Assembly (NCBI GenBank): GCA_002897935.1
Contig: BDTA01000084.1
Coordinates: 1 to 39,199 of the forward strand
Length of the DNA: 39,199 nt
Source: a bacterium BMS3Abin08
GTDB lineage: Bacteria > Nitrospirota > Thermodesulfovibrionia > Thermodesulfovibrionales > JdFR-85
Reading direction: 5' to 3'
Positions 8,873 through 15,301 of this stretch are shown one piece after another. Below the pieces are notes generated by a model, which was not told where the DNA came from, did no database searches, and worked only from the letters and a program-made list of their open reading frames with translations. The stretch's first letter is position 1, and the number at the start of each line of letters is the position of its first letter. A program made the position numbers and the translations under genes.

Positions 8873-8886
8873 GAAAAATGTCCTCA
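8852..8886. repeat. Interspersed repeat spanning the lspA and nadB 3' ends
   Basis: These 35 bases match 5126-5160 with a few substitutions and one extra A. The copy contains the lspA stop codon (TAG at 8870-8872) and the complementary stop codon of nadB (8884-8886), leaving only 11 bases between two convergent genes. Confidence 0.6.
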
Positions 8887-10446
8887 CTCCCTTGTACACA
8901 GCAACCCTCCCTCAGGTGAGCTTTTCCAGTCGTAATGAAAAATACAATTCTCACGCTGCCTGAAATCAGACCTGTAATGGGCGCCTATGCTGCACTCCCG
9001 CCTGAGGGCGGCCTCTGTAATAACCAGAGAGGTCTGAAGCATATTCTTGAGTTCCAGCTCCCTGCGGCTCCTGTAATCGCCGTCGAGAATATGGATGTAT
9101 TGTTGCAGCTGTGACCTGGCCATTGTGAGAGATTCCTCGCACCTTATAATCCCGACCTTTTCCCACATTATCCTCCTGATGCCGGTTCTGATCTCGTCAT
9201 AATCCTGAATCTCCGTTGTCCCGGTTTCAGGAGAGGCCCTGTAGGTTCCCGGGAGGGTTACCCCTGACTGAGATGCCGACCTGCCCGACCTTGCCCCGAA
9301 TACGAGCCCCTCAAGGAGGCTGTTGCTTGCAAGGCGATTAGCCCCATGGACTCCCGTGCATGTAACCTCACCTGATGCGTATAGTCCCTCTATGCCGGAC
9401 CTGCCTTCAATATCGGTCCTTATGCCCCCCATCATGTAGTGGGCTGCTGGAGAAACAGGAATCCTCCCCTTAGTTATATCAACATCATACTTCAGGCAGG
9501 TTCTGTAAATCCTTGGAAACCTCTTCTTTATGAACCCGGCGTCAAGGTGTGTGAGGTCGAGATATACATGGGAACTCCCGGTCTTTACCATCTCGGAGAT
9601 TATGGACCTTGATACTACATCACGTGGTGCGAGTTCAGCGTCCGGATGATAACCCTTCATGAATAATTCGCCATATACGTTCCTGAGAAGCCCCCCCTCT
9701 CCACGCATTGCCTCGCTGAGGAGAAACTGCGGAGCCCCCGGGAAGTACAGTGCGGTGGGATGAAACTGGACAAACTCCATATCCCTGAGTATAGCGCCCG
9801 CCCTCAGGGCAATGGCCATCCCGTCGGAGGTTGCTACAGGGGGGTTTGTTGTCCTTGAAAATATCTGGCCAGCCCCTCCAGTGGCAAGAACAGTGGCACG
9901 GGAGAGGATATGGTAGGTCTCTTTTTTACGGTAAACCAGCGCTCCACGGCACTGCCCTTCCTCTATTATCAGGTCGATTGCCAATGAGAAGGGAAATCTC
10001 TGAATATTTTCAAAGGAAGACACCTTGTTAATAAGTACCTTCTCGATCTCCTTTCCGGTAGAATCGCCTTGTGCGTGGAGGATCCTTTTTCTTGAATGGG
10101 CGGCCTCAAGGGTAAAGTCGAGTTTCGTCCCTGTCCTGTCGAATTCCGCCCCCCACTCAATCAGTTCAGTAATCCGGGCAGGACCTTCCTCTACAAGGAT
10201 ACTTACCGCTTTTTCATCACAGAGACCGTCTCCAGCCCTGATGGTGTCTTCATAATGTATCCCGACCTCGTCCTCATCACTTATAGCTACTGCAACCCCT
10301 CCCTGGGCATACTCGGTGCTTGATTCCTCCATTATGTCCTTTGTAGCAACAAGCACTTTGCCGTGAGGGGCAAGCTCTATTGCCGCCCTGAGTCCGGCAA
10401 CTCCGCTTCCGATAATCAAAAAATCCGTCCTGATAGTCTCAGACAT
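8884..10446 (-). CDS. nadB: L-aspartate oxidase
   Basis: This flavoprotein oxidises L-aspartate to iminoaspartate, the first step of de novo NAD synthesis; NadA then makes quinolinate (nadA is not in this window). Sequence support: the FAD dinucleotide-binding GSGVAG at residues 13-18, the SSTEYAQGGVA segment typical of NadB, the HPTALYFPG and APRDVVSR active-site segments, and HGANRLASNSLLEGLVFG near residue 370. The length of 520 is normal. No Shine-Dalgarno sequence is visible upstream of the ATG, and a perfect -10 sits so close that transcription should begin at the start codon, suggesting a leaderless mRNA. The 3' end meets lspA convergently. Confidence 0.96.
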   Translation of the reverse strand: MSETIRTDFLIIGSGVAGLRAAIELAPHGKVLVATKDIMEESSTEYAQGGVAVAISDEDEVGIHYEDTIRAGDGLCDEKAVSILVEEGPARITELIEWGAEFDRTGTKLDFTLEAAHSRKRILHAQGDSTGKEIEKVLINKVSSFENIQRFPFSLAIDLIIEEGQCRGALVYRKKETYHILSRATVLATGGAGQIFSRTTNPPVATSDGMAIALRAGAILRDMEFVQFHPTALYFPGAPQFLLSEAMRGEGGLLRNVYGELFMKGYHPDAELAPRDVVSRSIISEMVKTGSSHVYLDLTHLDAGFIKKRFPRIYRTCLKYDVDITKGRIPVSPAAHYMMGGIRTDIEGRSGIEGLYASGEVTCTGVHGANRLASNSLLEGLVFGARSGRSASQSGVTLPGTYRASPETGTTEIQDYDEIRTGIRRIMWEKVGIIRCEESLTMARSQLQQYIHILDGDYRSRRELELKNMLQTSLVITEAALRRECSIGAHYRSDFRQRENCIFHYDWKSSPEGGLLCTRE

Positions 10447-10452
10447 TTCAAC

Positions 10453-10461
10453 ATTATATCA
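10453..10461 (-). promoter_or_regulatory. Extended -10 promoter of nadB
   Basis: On the minus strand the sequence is TGATATAAT (TGnTATAAT), the same extended -10 as in front of ileS. Exactly six bases separate TATAAT from the nadB ATG, placing the expected +1 on the A of the start codon. Confidence 0.55.
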
Positions 10462-10576
10462 GATGTGGACGGCAAAAACACATTTTTTGGGTTCGTTCTC
10501 ATTTCAAGCAGGGAACTCCCCCTATCCGTGTTTATGTAATCCCGGATCCAGCGATAAGAAGAGGCAGGTAGAGATG

Positions 10577-10711
10577 AAGGAGGAGAATGAGAGTATCTGA
10601 AGGGATTTGAATTTTGTATAGGATTCACCGGGAGGGTGAATTGCAAAATTCCCCCGGAGACTGGCCGGATGCCCGTCGGGAATGACTGAAGATACCGTCA
10701 TTCTCCTCCTT
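10577..10711. repeat. 135-bp palindromic element with 22-bp arms
   Basis: Bases 10577-10598 and 10690-10711 are inverted copies matching at 20 of 22 positions (core AGGAGGAGAATGA). The flanks also carry related sequence: ATCCAGCGATAA near 10547 matches the complement of TTACCGCTGGAT near 10720. The element resembles a MITE or large REP unit. No second copy is seen in this window. Confidence 0.6.
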
Positions 10712-10818
10712 GACATCGGTTACCGCTGGATTTGGGTCAATGTTTATGTAAGCTCCTGCTTTCCCCTGCATTTCATGGATATCTTCCGTTGAGGATATAA
10801 AGTAACGCCGGGGTCAAC

Positions 10819-10847
10819 TTGAGTTTAGGATATGATTACTGTTAAAT
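10819..10847 (+). promoter_or_regulatory. Candidate promoter for DUF3842-cooT
   Basis: TTGAGT (10819-10824), a 17-base spacer and TTAAAT (10842-10847) form a plausible sigma-70 promoter. It would start transcription at the ATG at 10855. The -10 is imperfect. A TATAAA near 10795-10800 is an alternative. Confidence 0.35.
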
Positions 10848-10854
10848 TAATCAA

Positions 10855-11277
10855 ATGAAGGTCGCCGTGGTTGATGGGCAGGGTGGAGGCATCGGGAGTC
10901 TGATAGTAAAGAGACTCCGGGAGGAGTTTGGGGACGAGATAGAGATTCTCGCCCTGGGAACAAACTCTTCTGCAACATCAGCCATGATGAAGGCCCGGGC
11001 CAATAGGGGCGCAACCGGGGAAAATGCAATTATATTCAACAGTGACAGGGTCGATTTTATATTAGGTCCACTGAGTATCCTTGTAGCTAACGGTATGCTT
11101 GGTGAGCTGACCCCCCTGATGGCCGAGACTCTTTCTTCTTCAAGGGCCAGGAAGGTGCTCCTTCCGCTCAATCAGGAGGGGATCGATGTCATAGGGATAG
11201 AAAAGGAACCTTTACCGCATCTCGTTGAGAAGGCAATAGATCTGTTAAGAAGATACATCAAAAAGGAGGCTTGGTAA
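10855..11277 (+). CDS. DUF3842 family protein
   Basis: The 140-residue protein begins MKVAVVDGQGGGIG, a Rossmann-like glycine-rich opening. The central part, TNSSATSAMMKARANRGATGENAI followed by a D-F-I-L-GP segment, and the late LPLNQEGIDVIGIE segment are typical of DUF3842. Its biochemical role is unknown; a nucleotide-binding fold is a guess from the glycine-rich start. It overlaps the next gene (CooT family) by a TAATG stop-start, so the two are almost certainly co-translated. That suggests a link to nickel handling. No Shine-Dalgarno sequence precedes the ATG. Confidence 0.85.
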   Translation: MKVAVVDGQGGGIGSLIVKRLREEFGDEIEILALGTNSSATSAMMKARANRGATGENAIIFNSDRVDFILGPLSILVANGMLGELTPLMAETLSSSRARKVLLPLNQEGIDVIGIEKEPLPHLVEKAIDLLRRYIKKEAW

Positions 11278-11465
11278 TGTGCGAAGCAAATGCATATATC
11301 TATGAAGATGGGAATGAATCCTTATACCTGGAGAATGTCGATATCCTGAGACCCGAGGGAGACAAGGTCTTCCTGAGAAACCTCTTTGGTGAGCAGAAGG
11401 AGTTTGAGGGTCGTATCAGGGAGATATCTCTCATCAGCCATAAGATATTACTGGAGAGGACATAA
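11277..11465 (+). CDS. CooT family nickel-binding protein
   Basis: This 62-residue protein starts MCEA, with the conserved cysteine at position 2 that in CooT (from the carbon monoxide dehydrogenase maturation locus of Rhodospirillum rubrum) is a nickel ligand. Other family signatures are ENVDILRPEGDKVFLRNLFGEQKE and the closing GRIREISLISHKILLE. It probably binds Ni(II) as a homodimer and may help supply nickel enzymes, but no carbon monoxide dehydrogenase or hydrogenase gene lies in this window. I start it at the ATG at 11277, which overlaps the DUF3842 stop. A frame-extended TTG at 11271 would displace the conserved Cys2. Confidence 0.85.
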   Translation: MCEANAYIYEDGNESLYLENVDILRPEGDKVFLRNLFGEQKEFEGRIREISLISHKILLERT

Positions 11466-11556
11466 CGGGCTGTTTAATCATCCGGTGTTATGTTAATTTT
11501 AGAGTGTCTTTATCTGTTGTGAACTCCTGTTTAAAAATTTCAAGAAAGGAGCAAAA

Positions 11557-12342
11557 ATGAGTATTCGCAGATTGTTTTGCCTTGTACTGGTATTCTCCTC
11601 TGTAACATTTTTCGGGGCTCAGGGCAAAGCCCTTGGATTTGGCGGCTGTGAGGAGGATTGCACCAAGTGTCATACCCTCAACGCCAAGGAGGCAGGGCAG
11701 GTCCTGAAACCGCTTATACCGGACATCAAGGTGCTTGAGGTAAGGATGGCCCCTGCAAAAGGCCTCTGGGAGGTCGCCCTTGAATCAAGGGGAAAGAAGG
11801 GGATCGCCTATGTTGATTTTTCAAAGGAAAATGTCTTCATCGGGCAGATAGTTAAGATCAAGACGAAGCAGAACCTCACCAGAAAGCGGTTTCTGGAACT
11901 CAACCGGGTGGATTTTTCAAAGATCCCCCTTGATAATGCCCTTGTCCTTGGTAACCCGAAAGCCGCACACCGGGTTGTGGTCTTTGATGATCCCGACTGA
12001 CCATTCTGTGCACGACTTCATCGGGAGATGAAGCAGGTTTTAGAGAAGAGAGACGATATTGTCTTCTTTATAAAGCTCTTTCCACTGAAGATGCATAAGG
12101 ATGCCAGAAGGAAGGCGATGGCCATCCAGTGTGAGAAGTCAATCAAGCTCCTTGAGGCAGCTTTTGAAAAAAAGAAGATCCCCGACCCCACCTGCAAAAC
12201 GGATGCTATAGACAAGAATATTGAACTGGCAACAAAGTTGGGAATAACGGGAACTCCTGCGATTATCCTACAAGACGGCCGGGTATTAAGTGGCGCAATA
12301 ACTGCTAAACAGATCATCGAGTATGTGGATGGCAAGAAGTAA
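11557..12342 (+). CDS. DsbC/DsbG-like thiol-disulfide protein, candidate selenoprotein (in-frame TGA = Sec148)
   Basis: A continuous frame of 261 residues is interrupted only by TGA at 11998-12000. The N-terminus has a signal peptide, then C-x3-C-x2-CH at residues 31-39 (a possible c-heme or metal site), a DsbC_N-like dimerisation region, and a thioredoxin-fold domain. The fold's active site normally reads CPxC after a V-V-F-D-D-P-D strand; here it reads U148-P-F-C151. Downstream are two more cysteines (C192, C213), where DsbC has its structural disulfide, and the TGTPAI cis-proline loop (P234). A hairpin at 12016-12033 fits a bacterial SECIS. AAAGGAG precedes the ATG. It probably isomerises or reduces disulfides in the periplasm. 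A nonsense mutation is the alternative, but the exact position of the TGA argues against it. Confidence 0.8.
12016..12033 (+). promoter_or_regulatory. Candidate bacterial SECIS element for the DsbC-like protein
   Basis: CTTCATC-GGGA-GATGAAG forms a perfect 7-bp stem with a GGGA tetraloop inside the coding sequence. The loop begins 23 bases after the TGA, within the 16-37-base range described for bacterial SECIS. Its first two loop bases are G, as the SelB-binding consensus requires. Confidence 0.7.
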
Positions 12343-12393
12343 CACTCTTGGATTATTTTCAAAATTATAGGGACATAATTCCTGATTTTGAAG

Positions 12394-12411
12394 ATGTCCC
12401 TGGCGGGACAT
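12394..12411 (+). terminator. Weak hairpin, possible terminator
   Basis: ATGTCCC-TGGC-GGGACAT is a perfect 7-bp stem with a 4-base loop, 52 bases after the stop codon, but only a short T tract follows. It may be a terminator or just a processing hairpin. Confidence 0.35.
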
Positions 12412-12557
12412 TTGACCCCTCTGTTTCAAACGCGGTAAGACTTTATCCTCATTATGTCGATTCCTGGGGGTTTTTCATCGCAAGAATCAGAAAGAGAGAA
12501 CCCCCTTCCCATTAAAAATGAACCTCCCCGCAACAGAGACGGCGTGGTATTGAAAAC

Positions 12558-12812
12558 TTAGACTCTTTCGTGTTTTAGTTGAAGGCAGGCTTAAAATTCA
12601 CATTAACATTAACCACAACGCACAACGTCATTCCGGCTTGTCCGGAATCTGTCTTTAAGAAGGATCCCCGACTCCCAAGCTCTCGGACCAAAGGCCGGGA
12701 GCTTCGGCAAGGTGCATTGTGATTTATACGAGGACATTGCAGAAACGATTCCCCGAACGCTTTCGGGGAATGACGGACTGATCAAGTGTTTTTAATTTTT
12801 TTACGAATGAAC
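12558..12812. repeat. Long mosaic intergenic repeat, copy 1
   Basis: The outer parts of this 255-bp stretch match 29838-30125. On the left are GTTTTAGTTGAAGG, AGGCTTAAAATTCA and GTCATTCCGGCTTGTCCGG. On the right are ATTGCAGAAACGATTCC, GAATGACGGACTGAT and AAGTGTTTTTAA. The middle differs: here it carries an AAGCTCTCGG/CCGGGAGCTT hairpin and a GGTGCATTGT segment shared with 5158-5200 in reverse. No coding capacity is apparent. Confidence 0.7.
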
Positions 12813-12853
12813 TTGAAGTTTCTTCAGGAATTTGTGTGGAAATAAGCAGGCAA

Positions 12854-14212
12854 CTACTTTTCTTTATCAGGCCGGGTTAACTTTTCCACAAAACTGGTGT
12901 TGTATTTTCCTTTCAAGAACCTCTCCGAACTCAACACCCTGATATGAAATGGAATGGTTGTCTGAATCCCCTCCACCACAAACTCCCCGAGGGCACGTAG
13001 CATACGGATTATTGCCTCATCCCTGTCCTTGCCGACGACTATGAGCTTGGCTATCAGGGAGTCGTAGTTTGTGGACACGGTCCAGCCCATGAAAGCGGCT
13101 GTATCCACCCTTACACCGGGGCCGCCGGGGGGGTAGAAGAAGGTAATCTTTCCTGACGAGGGAATGAATTTTTCAGGGTCTTCCGCATTTATGCGGCACT
13201 CAATGGCATGCCCGATGAACTTGACCGCTGACTGTTTAATCTCAAGGGGGAACCCTGCCGCAAGCCTGATCTGCTCTTTTATAATATCCACACCGGTTAC
13301 TGCCTCTGTAATCGGATGTTCTACCTGGACTCTCGTGTTGATCTCCATGAAATATACATCCTCATCGGGGTCGATAATAAACTCTACGGTTCCGGCATTC
13401 CTGTATCTGAGGGCCTTTGCCGTTTTAAGGGCATAATCTCCGATCTTCTTCCTGAGCCTGTCCGACAGTCCGGGGGCAGGGGCCTCTTCAATCAGCTTCT
13501 GGTGCCTCCTCTGGATGGAGCAGTCCCTCTCGCCAAGATGAATAACGGTGCCCTTGTTATCGGCGAGGATCTGAACCTCAATATGTCTCATCTCGGAGAT
13601 ATATTTTTCAATATAGAGGTCCTCCTTCCCGAATACCGTAAGGGCCTCCCGCTGTGCCGTATTGAAGGCGTCCTCAAGCGCCTCTTCGCGCTCAACGATC
13701 CGCATTCCCCTTCCACCGCCGCCGGCGGTGGCCTTCAGGATTACAGGAAAGCCCACTTTCTTTGCGATCTTCCTTGCCGCGGCAGTCTCCTTCACAATCC
13801 CGTCGCTTCCGGGCACTACCGGAACACCCTTTTTCTTCAGGAGCTGTCTCGTGCGGGCCTTCTCCCCACCCAGTCTTATGTTTTCAGGTTTCGGCCCGAT
13901 AAAGGTTATACCTGACTTCATGCAGGCCTCTGCAAACTGGGGATTTTCAGAAAGAAAACCATAGCCCGGATGGATTGCCTCTGAATCGGTTATCTCTGCC
14001 GCACTCAGGATGGCAGGGGTGTGGAGATAGCTCTGTGCAGGATCGGCAGGCCCTATACAGACCGCCTCATCCGCCAGCCTGACGGGCATTGTCTCCCTGT
14101 CGATTTCAGAATATACAACGACGGTCTTTATACCCAGTTCCCGGCAGGCCCGGATTATTCTTACCGCAATCTCTCCTCTGTTGGCTATCAGAATTTTTTT
14201 GAAGAGTTTCAT
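12854..14212 (-). CDS. accC: Acetyl-CoA carboxylase, biotin carboxylase subunit
   Basis: AccC carboxylates the biotin on AccB using ATP and bicarbonate, the first half-reaction of malonyl-CoA synthesis for fatty acids. Sequence support: the N-terminal ILIANRGEIAVRIIRA, the glycine-rich ATP loop GGGGRGMR, the ERDCSIQRRHQK segment, and the metal/biotin site MEINTRVQVEHPITE. The length of 452 matches the stand-alone subunit (about 450). It lies 46 bases after accB in the same orientation and is the last gene of the long minus-strand block. The carboxyltransferase genes accA and accD are not in this window. Confidence 0.97.
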   Translation of the reverse strand: MKLFKKILIANRGEIAVRIIRACRELGIKTVVVYSEIDRETMPVRLADEAVCIGPADPAQSYLHTPAILSAAEITDSEAIHPGYGFLSENPQFAEACMKSGITFIGPKPENIRLGGEKARTRQLLKKKGVPVVPGSDGIVKETAAARKIAKKVGFPVILKATAGGGGRGMRIVEREEALEDAFNTAQREALTVFGKEDLYIEKYISEMRHIEVQILADNKGTVIHLGERDCSIQRRHQKLIEEAPAPGLSDRLRKKIGDYALKTAKALRYRNAGTVEFIIDPDEDVYFMEINTRVQVEHPITEAVTGVDIIKEQIRLAAGFPLEIKQSAVKFIGHAIECRINAEDPEKFIPSSGKITFFYPPGGPGVRVDTAAFMGWTVSTNYDSLIAKLIVVGKDRDEAIIRMLRALGEFVVEGIQTTIPFHIRVLSSERFLKGKYNTSFVEKLTRPDKEK

Positions 14213-14258
14213 GGCTTTCTCTCAAACCCCCAACTATGACTTATCAATTGCAGACCAC

Positions 14259-14687
14259 CTATACGGGTTCTATCAGGAAGAGTGGTTCTCCATATTCGAC
14301 GGGCTGACCGTTCTCTACAAGCACCCTTACAACCACTCCGTCCACCTCACACTCGATCTCGTTCATGAGCTTCATGGCTTCAATAATACAGAGGACCTGC
14401 CCCTTATTAACCCTTGAACCAACATTCACAAAGGGATCCGTCTCAGGGGATGTCGCCCGGTAGAAGGTACCCACAATGGGCGAGGTTACGGTGAAGAGAT
14501 GCCCGACATCCTCTACCTCTTCAAGGGGTTTTGCAGATGCCTCTGCCTTCTTCTCAACTATCTCAAAGGGCGAGAGAAACCTCTCTCTCTTCAGCCTGAG
14601 CTTTATACCCTCCTTCTCAATCAGGATCTCCGATATATCCGTATCTTTAAGGAGATCAATCAGTTTCTGTATCTCATCGAGGTTCAT
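14259..14687 (-). CDS. accB: Biotin carboxyl carrier protein of acetyl-CoA carboxylase
   Basis: AccB carries the biotin that shuttles carboxyl groups between AccC and the carboxyltransferase. The C-terminal biotinyl domain has the EAMKLM motif with K106 as the biotinylation site, followed by the expected hairpin sequence and the terminal FLIEP. The N-terminal helix region and a shorter charged linker complete a normal 142-residue protein. Its ATG overlaps the efp stop codon by four bases (ATGA), so the two are translationally coupled, an arrangement found in several phyla. Confidence 0.96.
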   Translation of the reverse strand: MNLDEIQKLIDLLKDTDISEILIEKEGIKLRLKRERFLSPFEIVEKKAEASAKPLEEVEDVGHLFTVTSPIVGTFYRATSPETDPFVNVGSRVNKGQVLCIIEAMKLMNEIECEVDGVVVRVLVENGQPVEYGEPLFLIEPV

Positions 14688-15247
14688 CCTTTAGCCCTCT
14701 CAATATACTCTCCGGTACGGGTATCAATCTTTATAAAATCACCCTCGTTTATATGGAAGGGGACCTTAACCGCAGCCCCTGTCTCCACAACGGCGGGCTT
14801 GCTGCCACCTGAAGCAGTATCCCCCTTCACGCCGGGTTCGGTCTGGGTGACCTGTAATATCACGAAATTAGGCAGTTCCACCGAAATGGCCTCATCCCTG
14901 TAATAGAGTATATAAACGTTTGTGTTCTCCTTCAGATACAACCGTTTGTCTGAAAGCTGCTCCTCTGTGAGGGGGACCTGTTCATATGTCTCGGTGTCCA
15001 TAAAATAATAAAGGTTGTCCTGGTTATAGAGATACTGCATCTCCTTTTCCTGAAGGTCGGGTTTCGGGACCTTGTCTCCGGCAGAGAATGTCTCCTCAAC
15101 GGTCTTCCCGGTCCTGAGCCCCTTGAGTTTTGCACGCACGAAGGCAGCGCCACGTCCCATCTTTACATGCTGGAAATCGAGTACCTCATAGGGTTCGTCC
15201 CGGTACTCTATCTTTATGCCTCTCTTGAACTCATTTGTTGATATCAT
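14684..15247 (-). CDS. efp: Elongation factor P
   Basis: EF-P relieves ribosomes stalled at proline runs. The protein is a normal 187 residues with an N-terminal KOW-like domain (MISTNEFKRGIKIEY) and two OB-fold domains ending in GEYIERAKG. The loop that reaches the peptidyl-transferase centre reads KMGRGAAFV, so the tip residue is arginine (R32) rather than the lysine modified by EpmA. Arginine at this position is the residue rhamnosylated by EarP in the subfamily known from Pseudomonas and Neisseria. No modification gene is visible here. GGAGG precedes the ATG, and the gene overlaps accB by ATGA. Confidence 0.96.
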   Translation of the reverse strand: MISTNEFKRGIKIEYRDEPYEVLDFQHVKMGRGAAFVRAKLKGLRTGKTVEETFSAGDKVPKPDLQEKEMQYLYNQDNLYYFMDTETYEQVPLTEEQLSDKRLYLKENTNVYILYYRDEAISVELPNFVILQVTQTEPGVKGDTASGGSKPAVVETGAAVKVPFHINEGDFIKIDTRTGEYIERAKG

Positions 15248-15301
15248 TGATCCTCCTCACTTGCAGCATCTATTTTCCTCTGACAGATGATATATCACAC
15301 C

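Larger units (their letters stand above)
10447..10854. other. Gene-free stretch with an inverted repeat and probable promoters
   Basis: No gene is apparent. The short open frames here have no recognisable homology or ribosome-binding sites. The stretch holds the nadB promoter, a pair of 22-base inverted arms (10577-10598 and 10690-10711) and a candidate promoter for the DUF3842 gene. Confidence 0.6.
12343..12853. other. Gene-free stretch after the DsbC-like gene
   Basis: No gene is seen. It contains a short hairpin (12394-12411) that may end transcription of the DsbC-like gene and, from 12558 to 12812, one copy of a long mosaic repeat. It lies between a plus-strand and a minus-strand transcription unit that converge. 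Confidence 0.6.
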
